DNA of 64,000 nucleotides from Lineus longissimus (Eukaryota > Nemertea > Pilidiophora > Heteronemertea > Lineidae), in NCBI RefSeq assembly GCF_910592395.1, contig NC_088309.1, positions 19,100,599 to 19,164,598 on the forward strand, read 5' to 3'. The notes below the pieces were generated by a model. That model saw only the letters and a list, made by a program, of their open reading frames with translations, ran no database searches and was not told the DNA's origin. Shown one piece after another: positions 14,101 through 29,100 of the stretch. Every line of letters starts with the position of its first letter. Position 1 is the stretch's first letter. The translations under genes were made by a program, and so were the position numbers.

Positions 14101-17100
14101 GGAATTATAAGGCAGCCTAATAGGGGAGGTCAGGCAACTGTAATAACTAGTAGAGCTTTCCAAAAAAATGTATGTATCCATGTGTTATACTGTAAATGTA
14201 CCATCCATGATTTTGTGAAATGAAGAAAAAACTCTTGCAAAGAGAGACAGAAGAATGGAAGATATGTAAGTGAGTTGAGGTCCAAAAAATATCAAAAAAC
14301 AACAAACTGACTGCAATCTAACAACATTTACCTAACACGCTTTCTGCCTTGGGGGTCGCATTCTGAGCAAGAAGTCCAACGAGAGCTTGAGTGACAGCAA
14401 AACTGGGCGACGACAGGGCCTTCAAGTCTGACGCACTATCCATGCTTGGTCGCTTCTTGGTTTTTGGGTCTTCTATTGTGGCCATGTTGATTCCCATGGC
14501 GGCAGACATCAGCTCCTAGAAAGAACAGAAAGGGGTAAACATAGAGCTAACATTCCAAATAGGGTCAACTCAACTAGATTCAATATTTCAGTCAAACATT
14601 GCCAGCCGACTCTCACAAATTAATCAATTATCTTTAAAAACATATCAATTTTTGGACCTTAAACAACACTGTCTGCGTGATAAGATAACTTACATGATTG
14701 CAAAGGTGAAGTAAAAGTTTCGATGCATTCTGATTGTTCTTGACTAACGCCCCAATGGCCATGCTCAGGTAGGTGAGACTGGACGAACTGCTTGCACCGC
14801 TCTTCAAGGTTGTAGAGCCAATGGCCTTCAAGCCCTCGATCAGGGATGTACTGAGCTGTCCCTCAGTGTTACAGGCGCCGCCCATCCTGCCCGCTGCGCA
14901 CAGACACATCAGTTTCACAACCAGGCGGATATCGCCGAGACCGATTGATTCAAGACTTGAGGAGAGCTGGCATGCCATACCACTGAAATCGAAATAAGAA
15001 ATAGAGAGTTAATTTCAAGCTGAACTGGTTTTGGTTTTCATCCCTGATTCTTGATGAGAATGATTTATAATGTTTTTAAACAGATTCTTAAAAAAACTAA
15101 TCGAGATAATGCCATCAAACCTGTTATAGCCTGTCGGGAATTGCTTCTATACTGGCATTTAGCAGAAATTTATGAGAAAATTTTAAAATCCTCATATCAT
15201 TTTGGCACATCATGAAATTCCTTGCAGCTTTTCGAATCAAGAAATACTTATGCACATTTCATTTCTATGATTCATGTTTACTTGTGAAATCCTCAAAAAT
15301 GAAACGCCTGCAAAAATAACGTAGTTTACATCATTCTCAATCTCACCTAACAGACAGCAGGGATAGAGACTTCATAACCATGTTACGAGCAATCAGGATC
15401 TGCATGGCTGCCGTAGTCCTCCTCAGCGCCAACATCCTGTCCCGGACATTCACCAAAAGCGCTGCTTGTTCGCCAAGCGTCTTGGGGCAACACGGGCGCT
15501 CAGAGCGTTTCCCTGTCAACAAATGGACCAATTTTCGTCTTCCAGCTGACAATGGGGCTGATGTTTAAATGGGTATAGCATGCAGTTAGTTATGATGAAT
15601 GAGCTACAATAGAGTATCGAGATAACACAAATGATGAAACCTGAACAGTTTGGCCCTCGGAAACGTAGCAAAATATTTTCCCACAAATTTTAAGTAAGAC
15701 TTTCTAAAGTGGGGTCGAAAGGAAATGAGTACACTTGCCTCAAATGTACGACATACCAATCACAGGGAAGTTGGAATCCAAAACAAAATTTTATGCACAG
15801 GAATTAGTGAGCGTAAAAAAAACGTAAACTGCTGCTATTTTAGTGATACTTAAGTTACATCTCTGCGCTTTGACATATCAATGCCCTAGGTATGTGCCTG
15901 TATGTTGATCCGGTTGACAAATAATCGAACACCCTCTCTGACAATTCACTCGGTTTACTCACCACAAGCAGCTGCAGCCGGTTCTGGCATAATCGAGCTG
16001 ACGGTGGTGCCTCCAAGAGGATCCTGGCCTTCAAAGTGAAGCGTATCAGGCAGTGGCTTCCTATCAGTGAGCCCAAGCGAGCTCATGATACTCTCAAATG
16101 GCTCAGAACCCAATGCCTTCTTGTCAAAATCCTCAGGCAGAATATCAACTTCATCTGGAATCAAAAGATTAAGTTATAGGACAAAGACCTGACCCACAAC
16201 TGGTCTGATGGATCAAATAACTGGCCAACAAGCTAACTCAAGGGTTATGACACAGATCTAAGCATTATCTATATACTTTACCTTCGAACTGGCCATCTGG
16301 AGTGCCCAGTAAGTCAGGGGCATGCATCATCAGAGTCGATAGCGGCATGTTCTTATCACTGCTGTCTGTGTCGTGGCTAGAGGACATCTTCTCCTGGTAC
16401 TGTATGAGGTATCTGTCACGACAGTCGCTACAGAGGAGATAGAATGGGTTCCCTGTACCACAGATCCCACCGAACCAGCCATCGACGTAGGAACCACTGC
16501 TGCGGTATCCCTGGCGACCACAGCTACCTACAAATATACAGAGTTATAAATTTTTTATTACTAGTCCACTGTATCCGTGGCCGCCATCAATCATACATTT
16601 AATACAAACCTTCTTTTCACAATTTGATTCCGAACAAAAATCGCTCACCAAGCTGTGTGTGAACGCGCAAAAGCTTTTGACTGAAGTGACAGGGTTCGAG
16701 ACGTCGCATTGTGACGTCATGAAGTCAGCAGACCCATCCTGACGTCAGAGCCGTGATGCGATCAGGCTGTGTCGGGAGTGACGTCGCCCGTGACGCGCAT
16801 GACGCGAAGGTAAAATTGCCGCGCGGGCAAGTTGAATAACGTTAGATAAAACCAATAAACGGCGTTATGATCGGATTGTTAGTTGGAAATCCAAAAATCG
16901 GGCTTCGTAAGGACATTTTCGGGACCCGTTAAATGCTACATGCAAAATCTGGGGTCGCTCAGCCATTCGGTCTGGGAGATATGAGCGCACAAACACACAA
17001 ACTTTTCTCGAATTTAGTAAGGATTTTTCGACACCATGCTTATCCCGTAAGTTAAAGGCCTCTAGAGGTGAACGGACACTTTTGACAGTTTTTAAGTTGA

Positions 17101-20100
17101 TGAAATAATGATAATGAACACTACAATAAAGCAAAGTGCCTACCTCCACAGCCTGGGTGATGCATTCTCATGTGTCGATTGAAGTTGGCCGTCTGGACAT
17201 GACATAGTTCACACGTCACTGTACTCTCCTGCTCATCAATATCTATACCATACTGAAATTGAGGATAATGTAATCAGAAATCGTCATTTTAAACCAACTA
17301 ATGAATTTGTAGTAAGATCAAAAGGCACTTTATCAATAGCAAAAATAATCACAGTCTCAGTCCTCTTACCAGCTGTTGTGATGATGGTGTAACAGGAAGA
17401 CTGTTCCTCTCACCGCTGCTGTCCACGTTGAACAGGTCAATCATGCCCTCCTCATCCAGCAGGTCATCCTCGGCAAACATGCTATCATCATACACCTCGT
17501 GTTCAGCGTTCGTCTCCCCAGCATCCTCCTGGGTGCCCTCACGCAGCTCACGGTTCAAGAAATCTGAATAAAAGAAAATGAGAATTTGACACGGAATCCA
17601 CACTGGCGAAGTGACAGAAAAATAGAGTTGTTATGATTGTGTTGCATGCTATGAGTCCCTTAGTGTGGAGTGGCCTTGTCACTTTTAAGTGATTTAGGGG
17701 ACCAGCCATTTGAAAACTTACTTCCCCTTGAAATCATCTATGATCTGATGTCAGATTGCCTGGCATTGTCTGCCTGCCAGATGCGCGGGCAGACGGCACA
17801 GCGTCCCAAACTCTGGACAAAATTTTTCAGGAGACCAGCCCCTACAAACACTTACTTCCCCTTGAAATCATCCATGATCTGATGTCAGACAGAGGCAGCC
17901 TGCCTGGCATCGTCTGCCTGCTGGCAGCGCGGGCAGACGATGCGGTGTCCCAATCTTCATCTCGCTCGATCACCTCCAGGAAGCGGCCAACCCTGCGACC
18001 TTCTCGCTCACGTTCTGGCTCCTCACTTCTGAAGAGAAAAATTGATCAAATGTTTGTCAACATTCGTTTATAAAAAGAGATGGCGTGATCTCGTGTTGCC
18101 TGGCTCAGAATCTAAACATCATGGGTTTGATTCCAGACACTGACCCATAAAGATCTTTGTAATCTTGAGCAAGTCATTTTGCCATGACTACTATGTTCTT
18201 TGAATGAGACTTAAATCCGAGATTCCTGTCAGTGCAAGCAGTAGTCCTTTTCGGATGCAGCACTGTTTTTTTTGTTGCATGTCTAGTTTCTTTTCTCAAA
18301 ATAGGTTTCTTTCACAAATATTACCTATCTCTATCCATTCTTTCCAGCAAAGCATTCTCCGGAGTCTGAGCAGGGGTAGTGTCTTCACTGTTTGACATCG
18401 GTCTAACAGGTTCATCAGCCTCTGGGTGCTCCAACATCCAGGTGGCCAATGAGTTGACACTCCGGGGGGTGATATCACCAGTTACCCCTGTTGACTGGAT
18501 AGCCTTCTTGATATGATACAGAGAGAACCCCATTTCGAGCATAGGCTGAGCCACGGCTGGTGGTGGAGGTGAAGGAGATCGTGTCCTGGTTGGTAATGGT
18601 ACTGAAACAGAGAGAAAAAAGACAGAAAGCTATAGTCTTGGCACATTTGGATTGGTTTTGGGTGTAATACAGACTGTAGAATTACATCCTTCATGTGGGA
18701 ATCTGAACTTGGGGACTTCAGATCAAGGGCATATCAGATAGAGATAGAATCAGATAGAAAACTCATCGCCCCTTCATCAAAATGCCTATACTTACTCGAG
18801 GCCATAGAATATGATGCTAGCGTTCTTGACTTGGGTGTTGGCAGCGATGGCGGAGGCAGCATGGTGGATGTGTCTTCGGGGGAGGCAAGTGGTGGAGACT
18901 GTCTGGCTGGTCTGTCAAGCCGCGGTGGGAAGACTATATGACGCCCACTCCGCCTGTAATGATATCACAATGAAATTTAAAGGGCCGTCTGATCAAGTGA
19001 GTGGTCGTTATCACAGCCTCCTCATCAAAATTATTTTCTGCATTTTCTGCGTTTAATAGATTGTCTCTTTGGTGGTGCTGTAAGCATTGCGATTTATGGG
19101 TCAAACTGTTGGTGATACATCCTCTTTAACACTGAAGACAATTTTGTTGAAACCTTGAGCAGTAGTAGTTCCTTATAGCACTCCAAACTGAAAACTTATT
19201 TCCTCGAAAAGTACAGTTATAAGATCAAGCAAACCACACAAATGCCAAAGAAGATAATGGCTTGAGGATTTCTTTCATAAACAAATAGTTTGTTTCCCAC
19301 AAAACAAGTAGTTTTGTTCATGGGAATTATTGTTTTGTCTCAATGAACAAGTTGGCCGAATTGCACGAACTTCCCAAACTCACCTGATAGGGACAGCCCT
19401 TCTCAAGGTGGGCATTGATGGCAGCAAAGAACTCAGCAGTCGTTGGCTCCTGGGTGTCCTCATCTGAGGCCTCTCCTCCCCTGCAGCAATGTCAAGCTCC
19501 TCATCTGACCGCTGGTCATTCAGGCGATCCTGTTGCAGATTGATGATATCAGTCTGGCTGGTGCTCGGGATATCTGCTGGCTTCCCTTCAATCCTCTTGG
19601 TCAGTTCATCAAGCCTCTCTGCAATTGAAGTCATGACTTTAACACTGTGGACTTTGTCCTGCTATTCAAGTTCTAAACTTTTTAAAGTTCAAGGGGGAAT
19701 CTTAGAAAGACCCTGACCTAACCATGACCATCAACTTTTTTATTTTCCGCGATGTTAAGATTAAGATTGGCACAGTGGATCTGACAAGGAAGCAGACTGG
19801 CTAAGATCCATGCATGCCATCTGCATCTGGGTTGAATTTGCCCCATTCCAGTGATACAAGGCCGAACTTGCCAGTGTTAGGCAGCGTATTTGCGATTCAT
19901 TGTCACATGTCTACTTTGTATCAGCGAGGGACTTGAATTCCAAGTATCTGTATCAAGTCTAGAACTACTGCTTCACCAGCAACTTAGGGAAAGTAACAGG
20001 TTGAGCAAAGTGTTCTGTTTAAGGAAATACACCAAATAAGGACTAACCTTGCTTCTCCTTCAGATCACCCTTTTCCTCAGCAGACGCCAAAACGGCCTTC

Positions 20101-23100
20101 TTCAGAAGCATCGCCTGCGCCCTCTCCAGCTCGCCCAAGGAAACGTCCCTCTTGATCGGCGAGGGCATCACAGCTCGTTTCACCATCTGCTTCATCACGA
20201 TTCTGAGCACGTCGCGAATCTCTTCCTCACACAACTCATTCACCTCCGAAACCGGCGAGTCCTTCCTGTCTAGCGGCACCGACACTTTAACCTTTGGCAC
20301 TAAGAGTAACTCGGCAAAGTGACTGCAGCTTATAAGCACGTCAAACGCTTTCAGAGCAGACAGTTGCAGACTTGTTATCTGTAGCATCTTGTACTCATAA
20401 ACGTGTGACTTTTTCGATTTTTCTAACAGAGAAGATGAGCTGTCTATACTGAGACTGGTCTGATCACTGACGCAGCTCCCTTGACTGACTTGGCGGCTGA
20501 TGTTCATGTGCCCATCCTGCAGATCTTCGTACGGTTTCAATTTCGTCCCCGGAACTTTGTGCTTCTTTGTGGTGTCTCTCTCGCACTGGAGAGCCGCCCC
20601 GATTTCCGACAGCATCTGATTGGTTAGCTGCTCAGCAGCGTTGATGACATCCTCAGCATTTGTACCCAAGTCGTCGCTATCCCTTTGCAGATGTCTGAAA
20701 GTTGAGGAGGAATTATGACAGATTACTACACCTGAACATTTTGGCAATGGGACAATTTGAGTTGTTTTCTCTTCAAATTGTGATCATAGTGCCAATTATT
20801 TTGGTCTGATAACTAACTACGCTTGTCTGAGAAGAAATATTTCTTTATCTTTACTTGGCCCAATACAAGTAAATGACGAATTTAAACACTTTTTAATGGA
20901 ATGCATTACAACAAACACTTAAGAGTTTCTCAAACTGAAACCAACCTAGGTCGTTCCTCAGGTTCCAGTTGACTAGCCGGTGACATGGGATGGCTAGAGC
21001 ACTCATTGTGACTCAAGACCTTCTGCAGCTTCTTATCAGCATTATGATCCTGCTCCTCATCCATTGCCATGGCGATATCAGAATCCAGATGAATTTCCAA
21101 CATGGCGTCCTCGACTTCTTTCTGCTTCAGAGGTGACGGTGTTGGTTTATCTTCCATAGGACTGGAGGCTGGGAGCCCATCCTTCTCGTCGGATAGAAAC
21201 GTCAGCTTCATCAGATTGTGGAGAAGTTCAGATGTCAGACCGTTTAGACGAGAAGTTTCAAAGCTCAGTGGATCGCAGGGTTCTATATGTGCTGTGGTTG
21301 TGTCACTGAAAAAGAATAATTTGATGCAAGTCAGTTACACAGAAGATATCAGCACGAGCCGGATAGGTCAGATAAAGTTACACTAAGTCACCGATAGGGG
21401 TCTCTCATCTCTCACAGTACATCAAAAGTATTCATGCTTGTATGAAGAATAAAGATTTTACTAAAGCAAACACAACCCATGCCCCGAACAGCGCATCTGA
21501 GTTGCCTGAACATAACCAATTTGACCTCTTGGCCTCTGTCTAAACTTACTTGACAGTCGCCTCTCCATCATCCCATTGGACCTTGACTGTGGTGGCACCA
21601 TCTTTGGTGACCCCCAGTACCGTGCCCCTCCTTGATGTCTGCTTGTGTTTACAGATGCCTCCGATCCTTAGACCTCGGTCAACACCTCCTATCACACCTA
21701 TCGCTGGCCACACCTAAAATATACATGAACATGAGCTTTTCAGAAATTTGTAATCTTTGATATATAGCCATGAATATGTTTTAACATTCTACCCAAGGCT
21801 CCTTAAAGCCCTCTCTGACCATGCCCCACCCTGACCTCCCAGCAGAAGACCAGAGAAATCACTTCTTTTCACTCTGTCACAAAACCGCTGCCCGCCCTTT
21901 TGGTCAAGATTGGATCCTTTCCGAGCCACCTTGTTCTTCCTACGCAGTGCAAATAGTCAGACGACTGTGTAACACATTTTGTAGATGCTTCTTTAAACAA
22001 CCCCTGTAAATTGCTGAACATCAGCTCATAAGTTGAAGATATGTGTCCTCTTTATACAAGATGATACATAAGAGAGAAAGGAACTGAACCATTATTTTCA
22101 TAAAGTGACTTACCAATTTGCACAGAGCATCGAGTCTCCTGTCATCAACGGCCTTTAGGATTTGTTTCTCCTTGAAGTCAAATGTTGCCGTCCTCTTCAT
22201 CGATGTGAGATTCTGGCCATCCTGGCTGAGAAAGCTCGAGTCGAGTCGTCTGCTCGGGTCTAAAAATCAACCAAAGTGTGTTAATATTCTTAGCGTTTGA
22301 AAGAAAACTGAAGATTCGTGGAGGCAAATCCATTCGTAGAAGTTGATAATAGGCTAGCAGGTTGGAATAGGTAGGGTAAAGGGGTAAATTACACTTTACA
22401 CACACATTTGCGTACAGGTAGAACTGGTGCCACCTGTGCCACCTGTACCACCTTCAAGTGGTCTAGAAAATGTAACAGAAAGGGTTAAAACGAAGAGTAT
22501 ATGCACCTTCGGATCTCTTCTCTTCCGATTCGTCCGTTTCTTGTCCCGTCGGCTCCGCCTCTGGACAGAACTGCCCGCTCATCAAGCTGACCAGATTCCC
22601 CACGTGCTGCAACCTCTCCACGATACACTCATTGACCGGGTCGAGCCAGCTGTCGTGTTTGTGGAGCAGGCGAATCAGGTGGATGGCTGATTCGACCATG
22701 ACGGTAGAGCTTGGAGAACAAACAGGATCCCCTGCCAGGAGGTCGACAGACGTGCTACGGACTTGCATATCAGTGATTTTAACCTGAAAGCACATTGTAC
22801 AATGTTGGAATACAATTATTTTTAAAGATAGGAACCCAAGTACATTAATATTTTGACTGTTTGAAAGAAAACTGAAAATTCGTGGAGGCCAATCCGTGAT
22901 ATTTTAGTTCCACGCTGGTTCATCCAGACACACAGTTTCACTTAATGCAAGGCATTTTAAATGGTATCACCATCAAATTAATTAATCAATACTTCAAAGC
23001 TTTCAAGGATTTTGCTGACTGTTTGAACCAAGCAAGTCTATCGAAATCTGGTTGGCGTTACATTAATTTCCAAAAAGTCACTTTACTCCTGCAAAGGCAA

Positions 23101-26100
23101 TCAAGTCCCGACGGGACAAATAGGCAACATGTTCCGTGTCAATCTTACCTTCTCTCCAGGGTTGCTGCTATAGAACATGACACATGGATACAGCTCCGTG
23201 GCATCTATGTCTTCAAAGGCTAACTTTGGCTCCTACAAATCAAAGAAATATACTTTTCTCTCAACATCAATCAATTTTCCATACGGATATCAAATGGGTG
23301 ATACTACTTATATTAAAGCACGCAAACAGACAACTTAATTTTTTACAGCAATCCCAATAATGCCCTCCTCCAAGATAAGGAACTTGACTCACCTCTCCGT
23401 TTTTACCAAAAGCTAGAGTCTTGCTATCCATATCCAGCACACACGTGATATAATCACCCTGGGTGAATCCAGGCAGTGTCAGAGACTGCTCGCCATTATG
23501 GTAGATGTTACCGCTATACGCTCGATACAGCCACATGTCGCCGGTAGTGCGGTGGCTGTAGTCTCGCACAGGCCATCGAGAGACGCCAATACACGTCCCT
23601 TCATTACCACGGTTCTCCTTCACAATCAGAAACTACAAGGAAAATACTTCAGGTTAGGAGACAGACATCATTTTCAACGTCTTCGCAAATGAACAAACCA
23701 CACCCTGGGGCAAGCTTACTCTTGACAACAGAACAGTTGAGCCCTTGATGTGAAAACAAGTGGGGGTTGATCAGGGTGGCTTGGTTTTCTTCACTTTATA
23801 TAGACACAATGACATCCATTTCAGTAAAACCTATGGAAAGTCCCAGTGCACAGGCCACATCAAAATTTTTCATTCCATTCTTTCGACCAACCCTCTCCCT
23901 ACCCCATAATGAAAACACCGGAAGGGGAAGGGGTGGAATTATACTGCCAAATGTATTCATGTCAAATCGGCTCAAATCCTCATCAAGAAAAGCTTGGAAA
24001 AAACTCTCTTCCACTGCTGCTGCTATTTGAGAAGCCAAAAGACAAATGCAATAGAATAGCGGTACACATTTTGACCTTATGATATTGCTTTCTGAGAATA
24101 ACTCAAAGTTAAATATCACAACTTACCTTCCATTGATAGCAGCCAGACGTGATCACAGTAGCACCAAGCCCATACCCCCTCCCTCCAGGACCATGGACCA
24201 AGGTATGGCCATTCTCCACAGAGCAGCAGAACATCTTATCGGGGTCAAACAGGGCCTCCTGCATGGCTATGCTGCAATCGTCTCGGTCATCCCTGATCCC
24301 TGCATGAGAACCTTTGGTCGATGTCAGCATCTGCAGCTTCAGGTCGAGGTCAGCCTCTTTTTCATACATCTTGAAATTTGCTACAGCTTTTGGTGCCGAC
24401 CACATGCTTTCGCTCAAGATGTCAAAAAGTTGGCGAGATATCTGGAAAAAAAATGAACAAAGAATGAATAAAAAGTTTGAAAATCAATGTCTGCAGCTTC
24501 AAGACCAGAATAATTCTGAGCTGTGGCACAGAAGAAAAGCCCAATTCAAGTTAAATTTCCGGTTTCACTCATCAAAATTGTGACTTACCCATTGTTTCTG
24601 ACCTCCGTCACAGGTAGATGTTGGTAGAATTTCCTCCAGAAGTCGGAGCACCAGCAGACGACTTCTTAAACTGCCTATCATTGGGATACCTGCAAGAGGA
24701 CGAAAATCACAAGTTAAACCGTTTAGGACATCACAATAATCCTTTTCTAGCACTCATAAACGCCCTATTTCATCATGTATTTTGATGTTGTACAATACAT
24801 CGCAAGAGCAGAATCAAGTATGTATGAGGACCTTTTTTTATCTTTATACAAAACTGGTAGAATGAACAAGATTTCATTTTGCATAAGCCATCAATGAGGC
24901 CACCCTCAAGAAGTCTGGAAAAACCTCGCACATACACTCCTCCAGGCAGAACTATAGCTTTTTATCAGATATTTTGGACTCTAAAATTACTGTTTGGGCC
25001 TTTAGTTGTCAAATTTCACTTTTAAAAGTCCCTTTAAGTACGTAGGGTGTCATTTCTGTGAGGGAAAACAAACAGTAAAGGGTATCGTGGATGAAATGAA
25101 TAAAAATGTTACAGACCACTGATCGGGTCATGTCCTGCTATCGTCAGTAGTAACTGCATCCACTGCGGCGACGCCATCTTTTCCTGAACAGAACTATCAC
25201 AGGCGACTTTTCGGAGGAAGACCATGAAATCTCCGAGGGCTATCTCGACGGTCTTGCTCTGTTTGCTCGCGAGTTTAAAATGACCTGAAATGTCGATTAA
25301 AATCCGTTAGATATTTAAAAATTCAGAACGAAGCATCATCTACTTCTTACACGGGTCTGTTGCAAGCCACTATGGTTGGACATTCACCAGGTGCCGCCTA
25401 TACTCATTATTCCGAGTAAACAAAATGGCAGCCAATACTCAGAAACTAGAGCACACTGTACTCACATTTGCAATTTTTTATTTCCTTCGTAACTTTGCTA
25501 CTTCCTGGCAGCAGATGCTAAGCTATAAGTCTGCATGTGCATAGAATTTAAAGTTGCATTATAGAGAAACTAGAATTGTCGGTTGAGTCTGCAGGCAGAC
25601 TCTGGAGTCTCCGTCAACTGTGGGGTGCTTTGTTGAGGAAGTGGAGGAGGCAGTATGTTTTGGTTAAAAGTTTATTGGGAAAATAGATATATACATATAT
25701 ACATAGTTGGAGATTAAAAGTCGGGTTACTGGTTTGTAGACCTTGGTATGAGAATTGTCTTCGCTGGCAAGGTTTGCATTGGGTTTATGTTGCTGCTGTG
25801 TTAACGCTGTGTTGGGATCGGCGGGCAGAAAATGCATGCTGCATACCGTCTGCAGACTGGGGGTTTTCTCATGAGTCAATAGAATCTAAGGTCTGGAATT
25901 AGGGGACCATATCAGCAGTTGCTTTCAGCCAACTTCTGTATTAAAATTAAGATCTGGAATTAGGGGACCATCTTAACAGTTGCCATGTGATTTTCACACT
26001 AAAAAATAAGAGGCCATTTCAGGTATATGCCAAACGGTAGAACAAAGATTATCTAGGCCGTTGTGCAAACAGGCTTTGCGATACACCACGAGTTGGGGTG

Positions 26101-29100
26101 TAGGCCTAAATTCATTTTACTGTGAACCAAGTGCATCCACTGGCACGCTACATGTATGTGTGACTCGCACGGATTTAGCACGTAGGGCCTACATGATGCT
26201 AATCAGCTAGGATGTATATTGTGACCAGGACTGTAGTAATAAACATTTGCCTGAAAAAATTTTTATTTGGCCTAACAACACCTGTTTAGAATGTCAAAGA
26301 GGCCGGTATTTTCACTTAACATCAAGAGACAGGAGAACTGTCAAGGTGGGTGTTTGATATACAATGGTTTTCTGTTCCCTGGGTTTCTTCATTCTGTTAT
26401 CTTTAATTATATTTACCCATATCATTCAGCACTTTTTATCATGAAATCCTGCCTTTAGGCGTTTTTACACGGTGCGGGTTCAAGCCGGATCGAGACTAGT
26501 TCAGGTACCAGCCGGTTCATTTTCCCTCGTGTAAAAGCGAACCTACCGTCCTGAACCCTCCTGGTCCGAGGCGGGTTCCGATCGCCGGTCTCGGGTCGGT
26601 GCAGGCCGGTGTAGGCCGGTGGAGGAGGGTTTATTTATGCGTGTAAAAGCGAACCGGCTCCGAGCCGGTTTGCACACGGTACTCGCGTGACGTCATTCGC
26701 GGGAATAGCTGCCGTGTTCCTGGCATGAAATTTTCCGCGGAAAGAAACTGCTGTGAAATCTTCAATTTATCGAGAGCAAGAGCTTTCTTTCCATACAAAT
26801 GCTGTGTACCAAAGCAAAAACTCTGCATCTCACCGGCGCCATCGTGAACCATTTTGTATTATTTGTTGAAGGTTGTGATATTTTCGTAGCTCCACCGCCA
26901 GCAGGATTGATCAGCGCCACCAATTGACGATGTTAGTGACGAACCGGCCTGGAGCCGGATCGAGGCCAGATCGTCGAACCGTCCCCGTGTAAAAGCGAAA
27001 TGAACCGTCCTGAACCGAACACGCCTCGTGACGGTTCAGGAGGGTTGTCTTGAACCAGCACCGTGTAAAAAGGCCTTTTGAAACGAACCCAACCTTGCCG
27101 GCCAATCAACCAGGCGCACGAGGCACCAGGCCGATACAATATACATGTTCTGTATCAAGTACGTCATCTGTTATGCACACCCAAAAAAATCTTCCTGCAA
27201 GATGATTCACAGGTAATTCAAATATAAGAAAACAAACTTTGAAAAAAAGTTGGCGCAAAGCAACTACTGATATGGTCCCCTAATTCCAAACCTTAGATTC
27301 TATTGACTCATGAGAAAACCCCCAGTCTGCAGACTGTATGCAGCATGCATTTTCTGCCCGCCGGTGTTGGGATAGCAGCGATGGTGATGTTGTGGTTCAC
27401 ATGTGCCTTAAACACTATTCTGCACATGCGACTTGCGCATGACCGGAACTTGATCGTCTTATCAACGCCGTCGCCTCGCTCCAAGGCCCTGCCTGTATTG
27501 ACCACTATTGTTGCCGCGAAAATTTGTTTGTAGCAAGAATAACTTATAACAACAATGAATCATAAAATATTTCAATTTATGTCAAAGCAAGTGTGTTCCT
27601 GTAATCGTTGCTCTTAAGTACGAATTGATCAATTGCGGCCATTTTCAGTCCATTTCCACGGGCCACTTCCTGTCCAACATGGAAGCTATCGAAATTGGCA
27701 GGGAATATGGTCGCATAATACGTCTCATTTGGAGAATGTGCAATGGCGGAAATCGAAATTGGCAGGGAATATGGTCGCATAATACGTCTCGTTTGGAGAT
27801 TGTGTAATGGCGGATCAAATTTTCACGACCCATCGCCAAACGGCTGTCTCGTCCCCTAAAATATGTCGTTATTGCTCGCTAAATAATTCTGAAAATTCGC
27901 ACTGCACACCTTTGATGTTTCGATAAACAACTCATTATACTATTTGATTTACTTAATGTCCAGTTTTCCCTAAACTTCGCGAACACGAATCCACCTGGGT
28001 TCTCCAATCACTAATGATATACATAGTGCATTGCATACACCGTAGTCACATGGAACGGGGTTATAAATTGGGGGAATTTGCCTAGCTAAACCAAGAGTCT
28101 CCTTTCAACCCTACATACGTAGGTTGACGGAGACTAATAAGCTTTCAACTTTGCTACTTCTTGGCGGCAGATACTAAGCTATACGTTTGCATGTGCATAG
28201 AATTTAAAGTTGCATTAGAGAGAAATAAGCTTTCAAAATTCTAACTTGAACTTGTCGCCATGTGCAGAATATGTGTTACTTACTTTTTCCATCCTTTTTC
28301 CTCACTTCTTCTTGTTCTATCATCTCATCCTTGGTCTCGCCGACCGACATGCTGTTCGCCAACAGGGCATGATGGTTGGCCAGGCCAGAAGCCGCCACGA
28401 GATTCTGTAGCTGAGACCAGAGAAGATCCACCACTGATTGCACGACACCACTGCTCAACTTCTCCGCATAAGTACTGAAAATGAAAAGTATTTTTCAACA
28501 ATGGCACATTTTATAAGACTTAATACTGATATGATTCCTTCCTTAATGGGCTGGTGCTATCTGATCCGATGAAGTCTGGGGGTGTATGATTCAGTCTAAA
28601 ACATCTTGGTTACAATGCTTCAGCCCCTTATCACCAGCAATAATTAAAGGCCTACGCAGTCCACTAAAATTTGAAATAGTTTTCGAGATTTTGAGATTAG
28701 GTAAATATACACTGAACATTCAACATTGCTGCTCTGTACACCATTTTACTACATATACAAATTCGGATCAGTTTTCATCACAGTGACATGCCTGGAAACT
28801 GAATTGTCCTTAACTGTGCCACTAGTAAATACAATGTACACCAACGGCGTACCCCTTTAAAGAGAAGGATGAATGGGATGAAAAGAAGATGAGATGTGTA
28901 CAAACTAACTCACCCAGCTGTCACAGACAAAATCTGTAGAAGCCTCAAGCTAGAAACTTGTAATATAGTTGGAAGCTTCGACTTGCCGTTGTTACCCAAG
29001 ACCGGTGGTAATGTATGGATACAAAACGGCGGCGTCCCACAAAGTCGAGAAAGTAGGGGGAACATCCCGCAGGAGGCGGCTAAGGAGATGTCAACTGGCT

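Larger units (their letters stand above)
25493..28228. repeat. pair of about 75-bp direct repeats flanking an inserted block
   Basis: 'tgctacttcctggcagcaga' to 'atttaaagttgcattatag' at about 25496-25567 recurs at about 28154-28224, same orientation. The 2.6 kb between them holds the nested inverted-repeat element. HERC1 intron 27. Confidence 0.75.

Noticed and set aside
25664-27533. Two near-identical short peptides encoded on opposite strands (25664-25879 and 27303-27533)
   Set aside because: They are the two arms of the 1.5-kb inverted-repeat element, not a pair of genes.
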